Notes: generated by a model not told the origin, from the letters alone. A stretch of 64,000 bases of DNA from Heliocidaris tuberculata (GCA_025618425.1 CM046842.1:26971209-27035208), one strand, 5' to 3'; positions 10,950 through 22,187 are shown, numbered from the stretch's first letter. Numbers and translations: made by a program.

Positions 10950-11699
10950 CGTGAAATTCTGTAGACCTAATTAAATACACAAGCATTAGCATTGTATGAT
11001 TAACATTGTTTAATAGGTAAAATGTACTCTACAAAATTCATGAATGAGATAAACTTCACAACGGATATAGCGTACGCAGCTTTCTGTCTTTGGACACGTG
11101 TCATCTTCTGTGATCCGTTGCTTTAAACATTCTAATATCTGAAGACTTGTATAATTGTTATGTAATATAATTCCTAAATTATCCAAATTAAAATGAAGTA
11201 TAATTAGAATTCTATTAAGAAGTACAAGTCGAAGAAGTCCATCCCTATCGCGGTCGATAGTCTATTCACAATAACTTCGCTTTTCCCTCCCTAATTCACA
11301 GAAGCTGACAATTGTGTCTCCTCACTTTTCTATTTTTTTTTATCCAAGCATACACACTATTCTTTAATGTTGTTTGCAAAAGCATATTTTACACATAGTG
11401 TACAGTTGTACACAGTCTAACTCATACAGCATAAACTAATTATTATGTAGACAAGATCAACATTTCCCAATTGCTTAATACAGTTTATTTCGCAATGTAA
11501 TCGCGTGACCAGAACTCAACTTTATCTTTAAATGAAATAAATTTGCATAAAATATGCGTTTTGGCGAAGCATCTGTTTTCGTAAGGATGGCTGTCAGGAC
11601 TGAGCAAAGAGAATTCCCAACTTTTTGGCTCGTTTTCGTCGCTGGCTCATTGGAAATGTTATAACCTGACAAGAGACAACCCTGTCCTAGCGAATATCA
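10950..11699. other. No gene recognised
   Basis: AT-rich sequence with one short open frame and no domain. It ends with TCA at 11697-11699, which may be the target duplication of the foldback element that follows. Confidence 0.4.
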
Positions 11700-11892
11700 C
11701 GGGCGGAAAACGACACAAACATGCCAAACTATACAACTGTACAACTGTCGAGATGATGTATAGTTTTGACCAATCAGAACACAGGAAACTATACAACTAT
11801 ACAACTGTGCAACTGTTAGCAGCTACGCATGCATAGTTGCATAGTTGTACAGTAAGCGGGCCAAAGTGCCATAAATACGAACAACTATACAT

Positions 11893-12185
11893 CCGTACCG
11901 CTGTAGAGTAGATGTATAGTTTTAACCAATCCGAACACAGGAAACTATACAACTATACATCTACTCCCGCAGTCCGGATTAGATGTATAATTTTAACCAA
12001 TTAGACCACAGGAAACTATACAACTATACATCTACTCCCGCAGTCTGGAATAGATGTATAGTTTTAACCAATCAGATCACAGGAAACTATACAACTTCTA
12101 CTCCCGCAGTCTGGAATAGATGTATAGTTTTAACCAATCAGATCACAGGAAACTATACAACTATACATCTACTCCCGCAGTCTTT
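11893..12185. repeat. Left-arm tandem array, ~71-bp units
   Basis: About four units carry CTACTCCCGCAGTCTGGAAT, AGATGTATAGTTTTAACCAA and AGGAAACTATACAACTATAC. Each unit is itself partly palindromic because AGATGTATAGTT is the complement of AACTATACATCT. One unit lacks ATACAT near 12095. Confidence 0.75.
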
Positions 12186-12189
12186 AAGA

Positions 12190-12735
12190 TAAAGAAATAA
12201 GGAAAGAGAAGATGATTGAAGAGGAAAAACAAAGAATAAGGATAGAGAAGATGAGAGATTAAAGGAAAGACAAAGTAATACATAAGGAAAGAGAAGAGGA
12301 TAGATCAAAAGAAAAACAAAGAAATATATAAGGATAGAGAAGGGGATAGATTAAAAGAAAAAGAAAGAAAGAAATAAGGAAAGAACAGAAGATATAAAAA
12401 TAAAAACAAATAAGTACTTATTAAGGAAAAAGACGCAGAAAGAGTAATGGAAAAACAAAGAAGTACTTAAGGAAAAAGACGCAGAAAGAGTAATGGAAAA
12501 ACAAAGAAGTACTTAAGGAAAAAGACGCAGAAAGAGTAATGGAAAAACAAAGAAGTACTTAAGGAAAAAGACGCAGAAAGAGTAATGGAAAAACAAAGAA
12601 GTACAAAAGGGATAGAGAAGAGGAAAGATTAAGGGAAAAACAAAGAAATACATGAGAAAAAAGAATAGGATATAAAGAAGGTAAACCAAAGAAATATATA
12701 AGGAAAGAATATAGGAATCACAGGAATGAGAAGAG
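12190..12735. repeat. Left 46-bp satellite array, purine-rich
   Basis: The units are related to GGAAAAACAAAGAAATACAT plus AAGGAAAGAGAAGAGGATAG. Four nearly identical 46-base units containing AAGACGCAGAAAGAGTAAT lie at about 12418-12600, indicating recent amplification within the arm. Confidence 0.75.
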
Positions 12736-12744
12736 GATCTTCAG

Positions 12745-13740
12745 TCTATCCTCTTCTCTCTCCTTATGTATTTCTTTGTTTTTCCTCTAATCTATCCTCT
12801 TCTCTCTTCTTATGTATTTCTTTGTTTTTCCTCTAATCTATCCTCTTCTCTCTTCTTATGTATTTCTTTGTTTTTCTTTTAATCTATCCTCTTCTCTCTT
12901 CTTATGTATTTCTTTGTTTTTCTTTTAATCTATCCTCTTCTCTCTTCTTATGTATTTCTTTGTTTTTCCTTTAATCTATCCTCTTCTCTCTTCTTATGTA
13001 TTTCTTTGTTTTTCCTCTAATCTATCCTCTTCTCTTTTCTTATATATTTCTTTATTTTTCCTCTGATCTATCCTCTTCTCTCTTCTTATGTATTTCTTTG
13101 TTTTTCTTTTAATCTATCCTCTTCTCTCTTCTTATGTATTTCTTTGTTTTTCCTCTAATCTATCCTCTTCTCTCTTCTCATGTATTTCTTTGTTTTTCTT
13201 TTAATCTATCCTCTTCTCTCTTCTTATGTATTTCTTTGTTTTTCTTTTAATCTATCCTCTTCTCTCTTCTTATGTATTTCTTTGTTTTTCCTCTAATCTA
13301 TCCTCTTCTCTTTTCTTATATATTTCTTTATTTTTCCTCTAATCTATCCTCTTCTCTCTTCTTATGTATTTCTTTGTTTTTCCTCTAATCTGTCCTCTTC
13401 TCTCTCCTTATGTATTTCTTTGTTTTTCCTCTAATCTATCCTCTTCTCTGTCCTTATGTATTTATTTTTCTTTCCTTTAATCTATCCCCTACTCTTTCTT
13501 TATTTCTTTCTTTTTCCTTTTCTATATGTTCTGTTCTTTCCTTAATTATTTCCTTGTATTTCCTTCAATATATCCCCTTCTCTATCCTTATGTATTTCTT
13601 TGTTTTTCCTTTAATCTATACTCTTCTCTTTCCTTATGTATTTCTTCATCTTTCTTTTAAACTATCCTCTTCTTTACCTAATGTATATCTTTTCCCCCTT
13701 TAATCTATCATCTTTTCTTTCCTCATTTATTTCTTTGTAT
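12745..13740. repeat. Right 46-bp satellite array, pyrimidine-rich
   Basis: About 20 units carry TCTATCCTCTTCTCTCTTCT, TATGTATTTCTTTGTTTTTC and CTCTAA. They are the reverse complement of the left array. Units near the outer end (13450-13735) are more diverged. Open frames read across the array are repeat artefacts. Confidence 0.85.
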
Positions 13741-13744
13741 TCAA

Positions 13745-13960
13745 GACTGCGAGAGTAGATGTATAGTTGTATAGTTTCCTATGATCTGATTGGTTAAAAC
13801 TATACATCTATTCCAGACTGCGAGAGTAGATGTATAGTTGTATAGTTTCCTATGATCTGATTGGTTAAAACTATACATCTATTCCAGACTGCGGGAGTAG
13901 ATGTATAGTTGTATAGTTTCCTTTGATCTGATTGGTTAAAACTATACATCTACTCTACAG
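13745..13960. repeat. Right-arm tandem array, ~71-bp units
   Basis: Three units start GACTGCGAGAGTAGATGTAT and continue TATAGTTTCCTATGATCTGA. They are inverted relative to the array at 11893-12185. Two of the three are almost identical. Confidence 0.75.
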
Positions 13961-14161
13961 CGGTACGGATGTATAGTAGTTCGTATTTATGGCACTTTGG
14001 CCCGCTTACTGTACAACTATGCAACTATGCATGCATAGCTGCCAACAGTTGCACAGTTGTATAGTTGTATAGTTTCCTGTGTTCTGATTGGTCAAAACTA
14101 TACATCTACTCGACTGTTGTATAGTTGTATAGTTTGACATGTTTATGTCATTTTTCGCCCG

Positions 14162-14824
14162 TCATGAGCGAAAGCCTAAATTGATTCCGCTCATATATGT
14201 CCAGAGATGGAGGTTGCGGGGTGGCTAGGCCTGGGCTACAGCTATATACATGTGGGCGAGGATGATAGGGGTCTGCGGCCCCTCTCCTGTGAGGATTTTT
14301 AAATTTCCGATATTCGGGCAGCCTGATTCGGTTAGCGAAGTGCCCGAGTATATAATTTCTATGTCTTATCAAGTGTTTTTGATAACTAATTAGCACTATT
14401 ACCATAATGAATTTTCATTATTTTTTGCCTCGCTCGCATAATTTAGAAACTGGACACTTGATGTTTGGGCAAGGGAAACTTTCAACTTTTCAATAGGGCA
14501 TTTGTCTCGGCATTTAATTTCATACAATATATATGTGTATCTACAAAATAATGCATTATCAGAAGACATCACTATTAGTGTCAACATTTTTTTGCTCGCT
14601 CGAAATTTAGAGAAGAGGAATATTCACATTTCGGGAAGAGACGCCTGCTGCCTTGAAAAATTATACCCGTCCATGAAAAACACAAAAAAGAAAACCCAGC
14701 GGGACAGTGGGGATCCGGTGGGGTCCTTATCTTGATGCATTAGGTGCAACCATGATTTTCAAAACTATGGTGCCGCCACTTCACCGATTAGTGTGCGCCG
14801 CTCGGTCCCCCCCCCTTTTTTTTT
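14162..14824. other. No gene recognised
   Basis: Contains CTCGCTCGCATAATTT near 14432 and a related GCTCGCTCGAAATTTAG near 14593, possibly worn repeat ends. No coding evidence. Confidence 0.3.
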
Positions 14825-15250
14825 TTTAGTGCAGAGGACCAGCAAGCAGGTGATGGGACGGTAGTTCGATGTTACATTACCTTGGTAGAATCATTTGGGA
14901 TGAGGGCTGTTCTTCCTTTTTCATCCATTCTTGTGGATTTCCCCATTTAAAAATCTCATCAAATTGCTGCCTCATCCTTTCGTCATGTTCGTTTTATTTA
15001 GAATGCTTGCACCCCGCCAGGATCGGCAGACTTCTATGGTTTCTTCTTCCGAATAATCTATTCTAGCCGATTCTTGCTGATTGTCAAATCATCTCGGGAA
15101 GCTATAATTATTTGCACATTCTTCTATGGTTTTCTTCAACGACGGAGCTCCTTGATAGTGGTAACATGGTGGTAATGTGGCTGACTCCATACGTCACTCC
15201 AGTAGGCAATCGTTGATGCTGGTTCCGGTGATGGAACTTTATCTTTCAGA
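14825..15250 (-). pseudogene. Decayed non-LTR retrotransposon reverse transcriptase fragment
   Basis: On the minus strand, three frames together show the conserved block before the RT core: NPQEWMKK, then GRTALIPNDSTK after one frame change, then NYRPITCL after another. Further upstream, near 15150-15240, AYWSDVWSQPHYH fits the linker that precedes this region in some LINE families. Stops and frame shifts make it non-functional. The A run at the plus-strand end 14817-14827 (T on plus) cuts the fragment short. Confidence 0.5.
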
Positions 15251-15660
15251 GAGAAAGAGAACGATAAATGGAAAAAAGTATAGAGGGAAAAATTAGAAGC
15301 ACAAATACACAGAAAAGCGAGGGGGAGAAGCGAGAGTAAGAAAAGTGAGGTAAAGGTAAACAGAGGGATGAAAAGGGGGGAAATAGAGGATGAGAGAAAG
15401 AAGAAAATAAAAACAACCAAGAAGAAAAGTAGAGTGAGGGAAAGAAATTGGGCGTGTTTCTCCTTCCTTTCTCTCTCTTCCATCTTTTTCTTTCCCTCAC
15501 TTTTTTTTCTTATTTTTTTCTTCTTCTCTCTCTCTCTCTTCTCTTTTGTATCTATTTTCCTCTCTTTCTGTAGGTCTGTATCTATATGTTTTTAAATTAT
15601 TGTTGTTTTCTCTCTCTCTCTTCTCTCTATCTCTCTCCCTCTCTCTCTCCATCTCATCCG
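15246..15660. repeat. Purine- then pyrimidine-rich simple sequence
   Basis: GA-rich sequence (15246-15440) changes to TC-rich (15455-15655, with several CTCTCT runs). Long open frames on both strands here encode only Ser/Leu/Phe- or Arg/Lys-rich strings and are not taken as genes. Confidence 0.7.
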
Positions 15661-16521
15661 CAATCTAAAACAATTTAACATTCCCTAAAGTAACTATCCC
15701 GCATGGTGATATCAGATGCATAAATGACACACACATATAGTATCAACTCACACACTCACACCACCCTTTTCTCTCTCTCTCTTACTCTCTGTCTTTTTCT
15801 GTCTAAAAAAATCTCTCTCGAAGTCCATTTATTGGCAAACAACGCAAATATTCCCATATCTTCAAAGAAATAAGCAGTAATATGTTTATAGCCAACTGCA
15901 GCAATTAACATAATTAAATTTTCCATTTTTTAAACGTTATCATTTCTCCCTCAGGAAAATATACAATTAAGCCTTTGCTTATTGGAGCCAAGTGTTTCCT
16001 GTATCAAGCCTATTTGAATGACAGAATTTAGTAATCAACGGTTCAGGCAAAAGAGAATGTGTTAACAATTTTAGTTTTGTTTTTATATAGAGCATCCGTT
16101 TATAGCATATGCCTGTTGTCAAAGTTTCCATGAAATTGATGCATAAAACTTTACTTACAAATGAATGCTTTATTATACATTCTTCTTAATAACATCGCGC
16201 AATGATAAATGCTGTTTATCACCCTCTCTGAGGCATAATTTGAGTTGGCATTTGAGCCTCCCTGATGGTTGCCATGTAATAAAGTCGTGATAACTCCTCA
16301 GGTCGTTTGATTATGTCAGCATCTTTCTCGATTGGTTAGTCTGAAAACAGGCATTGCCTAGATTATTGAGTAGTATAGTTTACATTTATCACAGAGCACG
16401 ACAACCAGCTCAGTTTTCTTCATTTCACTGTTTCAAACCATTACAAATCTGAACACTACGAAATATAAGTGGATGTGTGAGGAGTGTAAGTGCGCGGGTT
16501 TGACAGTCAGACCAAGGAGCT
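15661..16521. other. No gene recognised
   Basis: AT-rich with a further short CT run near 15767-15790. The stretch 16466-16520 reads YKWMCEECKCAGLTV in one frame, which has a zinc-finger-like Cys spacing but no further support. Confidence 0.3.
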
Positions 16522-16671
16522 TCATGAGCTGGAGTCACATGTATCTCATTCCCTTTGAACCATGTTCGATGCCGCCAAGGAAAAATATGTCAGGCTCATG
16601 AGGCTGGAGTCACATGTATCTCATTCCCTTTGAACCATGTTCGATGCCGCCAAGGAAAAATATGTCAGGCA
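16522..16671 (+). repeat. Tandem duplication of 75 bp
   Basis: Two adjacent, nearly identical 75-base units each contain GGAGTCACATGTATCTCATT, CCCTTTGAACCATGTTCGAT and GCCGCCAAGGAAAAATATGT. The unit is a multiple of three. Both copies are open in the frame reading MYLIPFEPCSMPPRKNMSG, but there is no recognised domain. Confidence 0.85.
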
Positions 16672-16959
16672 TGACCTTAACTGGATCTTCCTTGCAGATA
16701 AGAAGACAAAAAGATTCCTGCCTGGCTGCGAACATACGGGCCATTTTCAAAGGAAAATATGCTTTTGTAACTAATGATAATTACTTTTCGCTATCACTAG
16801 TCTGATGACATGAGCAGTTCACAGTGCTTACCTTCATTGGGGGCAAGCGAAAAGAAATTGTACAAAGTTCCCTGATATATGAATCAAAATTGCGCGACTG
16901 GGCATGTGTGGGCACTAATCTGACATATAACATCATAATCAACTGTACTTGAACAATTG

Positions 16960-18084
16960 CAATTTTTATTTTCGTTTTCAGTTTCAGTTTCAGTTTTATT
17001 TTCATTTCCAACAGAACAGTGATTTTAACAAGAAATCAAATATACAATTCAATATTCAATAACAAAATGCATTTTACATGGTTTAAAGTGATAAAATAGA
17101 AAGTATACATAGACATCCAGTATAATAGTATTTTTTTTTTAAAGTTAAACCTGTGGAAATGGAGGGATCCACTGAAAAGCAAAGCTTGTAGTATGTGGAT
17201 CCCTCGAAATAATGACAAACGTATTTTGTTAAACATGTAAATATATAGACCCAAAAAACAAAACAACATATATAGATATACATAGATTACCAAAAAGTGG
17301 CAGAATAATAATACAATTATAAATCGATAATTTGAGAGCTTGTAACGACACGTATATAGTATGGTGAACATATAAAGAGAATATAAGACAACATAAATTA
17401 AAGCAAGGGAAGAGAAAAATACAAGGATAGTAAATGTTGCTGCATATGTGAAGAGTAAAGAAAAAGAGAGGAGAGGTGGAGGGAGGAGGAGGAGGAGAGA
17501 GAGAGAGAGAGAGGGAGGGAGAGAGCACACGATGTGCATACTACAGGGGTAGTGACCATAATTATAGTAAGTTGCATATAGAGCGTAAAGACATGACGGG
17601 AAGGATAAATGCATTTTTTAAAAAGGCGAGACATGATTAGACTATGCACTTATATTAATTTATATTGTAAGAAAGTATAAGAAACAATTTCAATTTCCTT
17701 TTAAATGAATAAAGTGAGGGGGCAAGTTGAATGTCATTATGAAGAGAGTTCCAAAATTTGGGGGCTGTATAAATAAACGTGTTTTGAGCTAGAAGGGTTC
17801 TCAACAGAGGTAGATGAAAGTCATTACAGCGCCGGGTTGGGTACTTATGAGAGGATTTATTTTGGGTGAACATATCATCAAAAACGGAAGGAAGTATGTC
17901 GTTATTATAAGAATACATAAACTGACCTAACTGGAGAAGATAAAGATCTTTAATTTTCAATATTTTATTTTCAAAGAAAAGAGGATCCGTATGGGAGCGA
18001 AAATGAGAAAGGCAAATGATACGAAGAGCTTTCTTTTGTAATAATAATATTCTGTTTAAAGGAGAACCTTGAAGAATGGCTTAT
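16960..18084 (-). mobile_element. 3' end of a CR1/jockey-type LINE, 5'-truncated
   Basis: The coding part at 17655-18084 is followed, reading leftwards on the minus strand, by about 640 bases of 3' untranslated sequence. This ends in a TGAAAC/AAAATAA repeat tail at about 16965-17010. Microsatellite-like tails are typical of this group of non-LTR elements. The left (3') part also has (GA)n and (GAG)n simple repeats at 17460-17525. Confidence 0.65.
17655..18084 (-). pseudogene. C-terminal part of LINE reverse-transcriptase protein
   Basis: An open frame on the minus strand reads ILQGSPLNRILLLQKKALRI, then SHTDPLFFENKILKIKDLYL, then QFMYSYNNDILPSVFDDMF and THP-type Y/R motifs (KYPTRRCNDFHLP), ending FKRKLKLFLILSYNIN. 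This is the conserved thumb and C-terminal segment of CR1/jockey-like ORF2 proteins, after the catalytic core. The frame has no internal stop but begins abruptly at two stop codons near 18086, so the element is 5'-truncated and dead. Confidence 0.75.
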
Positions 18085-18365
18085 TATACATCAATGGAAA
18101 GCTTGTGACCTAAGGAACTCAAATATATGTACATATTATGCTCAAATAAGTTAATTATAGTGGAAAAACAGACACAATTTTTTATGCGCCATCTAGTGAC
18201 CAGATATAGCAAAAATCAGTCGTCTTTTCCTTTCCCAAGCCCGTGACGTCATCGGTTGTAGCAAGTCCGTGAAACCGGCTAGTGACTATACACAAGATAT
18301 ATACGAAGTCTTCATTTCTACACGACATGTGCAGCAATATCATTGCATTTTCGCGATAATTTTAA

Positions 18366-19839
18366 AGGTTCCCTTTTATGGAATTACAAAGGAACTTCAA
18401 TTAGTAGACTTTTCTACTGTGAATCCAGATCTGTCAACCATTTTACCTGAATTCCATTCATTAATCTGTAAACTTGAAAATAAAAAATTAATTGGGAACG
18501 CCCCTAAAAATTTTGGAAAATCGGTCCAGCGATCGATGACGTCATGTGACGTCACACTCAGAATGCTTGACTCCTCGCAAGCTGAAAGTGTGTGTGTAGG
18601 CTATTGAACTTCGTGTAGATCCTAGCTTCGACTTCGTGCCATTACAGCCCTTCATTTTAGTTTTTTTTTTAATCCTATATCAACGAACGATAACATCTTC
18701 TTCAGACAGAAGAAATAAAAGAGGAATTAGGGGCACGGCCGTATTTGTTTGAACCAGACATGTCAGATTCTGATTATATGACTGAGACGTCCCTGATTTC
18801 AATAACGGAGAAGATATCGACGGGAGACTTGGGAATTATAACTAGTAATTCCTTTTGATAATTAGATGGCAGATTAAATTTTAATTTACGCATATCCACC
18901 AATTATGAATCTTGTTTGCGCTTGCAAAATGCCCCAGTCCTGATGAGGCTGAGCTGATAGCTGATCGAGGCAGTGAGCTCGACGTGCGCAGGTGTACACG
19001 CCGTGCCGTTCGGTCGTTCGCCTGCTGACCCTGCCTGGCCTGGGCTTGGGTAGGGTTTTACTGGTGCATGGGGTGGTAGCGTTTTGTTTCTAGTAAATTC
19101 TAACATTGATATTCAGAAAACCCTTAGCTCTCCTGTTACCTTGCATGTTTTCATTGTGCTGCTATGAATAATAAGTACCGGTAGACTAAGTTAGTGTAGG
19201 TACAGTGATAGTTGATCAATAGATATTATGATCAATAGATACCGTAGATCAAGTTTGATTTTGGAGATGGCATCTTGCTTCAGGGACGGCCTCTTCTTGA
19301 TGCCAAACGCCGCATGCAGCCCCGTACTATCGAGGAAGTCCTCCGCACAAATGTGCTCGGAACACACGGACACTGCGGTCACTCGGCCCCTTCCACTTGA
19401 CGCGAGTTAGTTTCACTTTTGAGGTCCATTTTCTTCTAATGTTTGGGTCTTTGAGGAATAAATGTAGACTTACACCCTCCTTTGTGATGTTGCTGCAACC
19501 TGCAAAGACACAGCGTTGCGGCATACTTCGATTTAGAGGTGGTTTTCGAGGTGGTATATAACTGCAAGTTAGTTTGCACGCGTGATATATGCAAGATATT
19601 GTAAACAAGCACCGGCGATGTCGGTTTGTGACGTCACACGTCAATCATGCTCGAAGAACGAGAATTCGGGGTTTAAAAGGGGGCGGAGCTTAGCAGACTC
19701 GTTTAGGCCTGAATACGTGGGGAAAATATTATTTCAAAAATATTCAGATACGTATTCATTGCAAACGGATGTCATTTTTCAATTTAGATGAGTATCATGT
19801 ACTAAATAACAAGAATTAGAATTTCATAAAAGGGAACCT
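18366..19839. mobile_element. TTAA-flanked DNA element carrying a THAP pseudogene
   Basis: The left end AGGTTCCCTTTTATGGAATT and right end (complement AGGTTCCCTTTTATGAAATT) are inverted repeats. TTAA flanks both (18362-18365 and 19840-19843). The 1474-base interior has no transposase, but the right half holds a THAP-domain remnant on the minus strand. TTAA target duplications are typical of piggyBac elements, yet the ends here begin AGG rather than the usual CC, so the superfamily is left open. Confidence 0.6.
19240..19524 (-). pseudogene. THAP-domain remnant, frameshifted
   Basis: From an ATG at 19524 the minus strand reads MPQRCVFAGCSNITKEGVSL, then a KDPNIRRKWTSKVKLTRVKW block, and loses frame near 19380. 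A second frame continues SVCSEHICAEDFLDSTGLH and FGIKKRPSLKQDAISKI. Together these give a C2CH THAP zinc-finger signature (CVFAGC ... C-x2-H) with the conserved W and the KRPSLK-type end. THAP domains bind DNA and occur in P-element transposases and many host proteins. One frame shift makes this copy broken, unless it is a sequencing error. Confidence 0.65.
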
Positions 19840-20032
19840 TTAAGGACCAAGTGTTATACGTTGACTGTGTTCTTATGTTCGATTCTAAGGAACTGTTAGC
19901 TGTCTAAATAACGTCAATACATAGCTAGTAGACGAAGTTTTGTAGCATCTTATTCTTCGGTCCGTAATCAATCATTTTCTTCGTGCTGCTTTATCACCCT
20001 CTTATACATGTACAAGCTTATCTGAACATTGT

Positions 20033-20298
20033 CAGCGACAGCGCTGTACGAGTTGGCCGTTATAGTGTGGGCCTGTGGGGGAACTGCGATTACAAAGCCC
20101 GATTACATGCTTTTCGAGAAAATTACAGTGTAATCGCTATGTCTTACATCCAGCGATTACATTCTGCCATCGGAGCGGAGAGTGGGCAGATGACGCAATA
20201 AAAATCACGTTTTGGGGGTAAGTTGTAAGTTAATAACGAAATTCAAGTTGATGATTTCAATAAAAGATAGTTGAACTTTGATTCAGTATAATTTTTAG
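20033..20298. repeat. Duplicated block A (second copy 20761-21026)
   Basis: The 266 bases beginning GCGACAGCGCTGTACGAGTT recur almost exactly at 20761-21026, inside the left terminal repeat of the Gypsy element. After the second copy the LTR sequence starting AGTACTTGTTTACGTCTCC is repeated as well (20526 and 21027). The left side has therefore had a tandem duplication with loss of about 228 bases. The first part of block A also matches, inverted, a piece of the LTR at 21533-21590 and 26950-27005 (complement of CTGTACGAGTTGGCC). Confidence 0.8.
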
Positions 20299-20341
20299 TT
20301 CAAAAAGGGATGTAGTTTTCTCGAAAAGCATGTAATCGGGC

Positions 20342-22187
20342 TATAGGGTCATGCACTTTTCTTGTACATACTTCGTTTGTTTTGACTGCGATGCTAAATT
20401 TGTTTCATTGTTACAACGAGTCATCCACCTGCAGTTTTATCTTAACTATGCGTGATCCACACCATGCCTTTGTTGATAACATTTTCGCGACATTCCTATC
20501 GCGTAACTTCTTGGTTCAGGCATGTTAAGTACTTGTTTACGTCTCCTAGTGACTTGCAACCAATCCACTCGCAAGTTTGTTTTACGTCAGTGTCAAGCTC
20601 CAATCAAAGTTATTTTATGCTAATTTTTCAACAAGTGAAAGGTCAACTTGTATCACTTGCAGTTTAGTTTTCTTCACACGAAGTCGTTTTTTTTAGCTAG
20701 CAGCAAGTCGCTCGATCTCCTCGTGGATTTATTTGGAAAAGTACCAACTCCATTATTTTGGTAGCGACAGCGCTGTACGAGTTGGCCGTTATAGTGTGGG
20801 CCTGTGGGGGAACTGCGATTACAAAGCCCGATTACATGCTTTTCGAGAAAATTACAGTGTAATCGCTATGTCTTACATCCAGCGATTACATTCTGCCATC
20901 GGAGCGGAGAGTGGGCAGATGACGCAATAAAAATCACGTTTTGGGGTAAGTTGTAAGTTAATAACGAAATTCAAGTTGATGATTTCAATAAAAGATAGTT
21001 GAACTTTGATTCAGTATAATTTTTAGTACTTGTTTACGTCTCCTAGTGACTTGCAACCAATCCACTCGCAAGTTTGTTTTACGTCAGTGTCAAGCTCCAA
21101 TCAAAGTTATTTTATGCTAATTTTTCAACAAGTGAAAGGTCAACTTGTATCACTTGCAGTTTAGTTTTCTTCACGCGAAGTCGTCTTTTTAGCTAGCAGC
21201 AAGTCGCTCGATCTCCTCGTGGATTTATTTGGAAAAGTACCAACTCCATTATTTTGTTATATTTCGCAAGTCGCGATGGATTTTATTTTGTCAACGGGAA
21301 ATGTGCAATAACTGAGCGTTTCTACAAACACTTAGCGAACGTTCGCGATAACCACCAGCTTCGGTTTCGCTTCGCTATCACCACGCTGGAGTCGTCCGCG
21401 TCCTCGTGTTAGCTTTGTGTTCTACTTTCCAACTATCTCCGTTTCAGCTTGTGCTCTCCGCTCCTTCTTCATCTCTTCCCTAATTATTGTGGTGAGTAGG
21501 AAATATACAGAGCCTATTCAATCTTTTCCTACAGGGCTTTGTAATCGCAGTTCCCCCACGCTATACCGGCCAACTCGTACAGCTGTGTATAGTTAGACCA
21601 AACACAGTACTAATACTAAAGTTACTAGTTAGTGACACTAAATAACCTGAAACTAAGCCATAACCTACAAATTGGCATACTGTCCAACTTTCTATAAAGT
21701 ACATGTAACATGAAAGTTATAGCTAAAAGAAGCCCTTTGTGTATTATAAAACCTATATAAGCACATTCCATTTGTACACAGAAATTTGCTAGATGATTTT
21801 GGATTTTCTTTTTTGTTCCTTACTGTTGACTGCTTATCAGTTTTCTTCGTTTTCTTGTTTTTTTTTTTTTTTAAAGACTTGGGGGGGGGCATAGATGATT
21901 ATGGGTATCTTTAATTAGTGTTGTTTGTTGCTTCTTCTTACAGACTGTATGATCATTGCTCAGTCTGGTCTACCAAATAAAGTTCTACCATCTCAACTAT
22001 GCCACTGAGTGAGAGCAAAGAGTGATACTTATTTATTTGCCATAGTATTTGTAGGGTTCTGCTTTGAATTCTTGTGCCCTCCTGTTATGAACATGCTCAA
22101 AATATTGATTTCAGAGCATAAAATTCTTGTCTACCATGATATGAATCTCGACAGCTTCATTCCTACCCAATTTGTGAGCTCATTCAA
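20342..22187 (+). repeat. Left terminal repeat of the Gypsy element, enlarged
   Basis: It starts TATAGGGTCATGCACTTTTC and matches the right repeat to ATTTGTGAGCTCATTCAA. It is 497 bases longer because of the block A insertion and duplication at 20761-21256. GTGGTGAGTAGGAAATATAC (about 21488) and CTTCTTCTTACAGACTG (about 21938) look like splice donor and acceptor, so a leader intron is possible. No clear primer-binding site was found. Confidence 0.75.

Larger units (their letters stand above)
11700..14161. mobile_element. 2.46-kb foldback element made of tandem repeats
   Basis: The ends are CGGGCG at 11700 and CGCCCG at 14161, flanked by TCA on both sides (11697-11699, 14162-14164). The outer arms are long inverted repeats (CAAACATG.CAAACTATACAAC and its complement) with the words ACTATACAACTAT. 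Inside each arm are about 71-bp tandem units, and inside those are 46-bp tandem arrays that are purine-rich on the left and pyrimidine-rich on the right. The whole reads as one giant palindrome centred near 12738. There is no coding content. The architecture matches foldback elements of the kind described in sea urchins (TU) and Drosophila (FB), whose inverted arms also contain tandem arrays; relationship to those families is not claimed. Confidence 0.75.

Noticed and set aside
13410..13703. 97-codon open frame
   Set aside because: It lies inside the 46-bp satellite and is a product of the repeat.
12190..13740. CRISPR-like array
   Set aside because: The 46-bp units are contiguous without unique spacers and the organism is eukaryotic.
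15136..15595. Overlapping Phe/Ser-rich and Arg/Glu-rich frames on both strands
   Set aside because: GA/TC simple sequence; only the minus-strand end 15136-15240 shows LINE-like residues and is annotated as a relic.
17036..17649. Long minus-strand frames rich in Leu, Ser and Tyr
   Set aside because: They lie in the 3' untranslated part of the LINE and its (GA)n repeats; no domain.
20733..20930. Small frame repeated at 19983-20201
   Set aside because: Both are within the duplicated block A; the repeat is DNA-level and no protein similarity is recognised.
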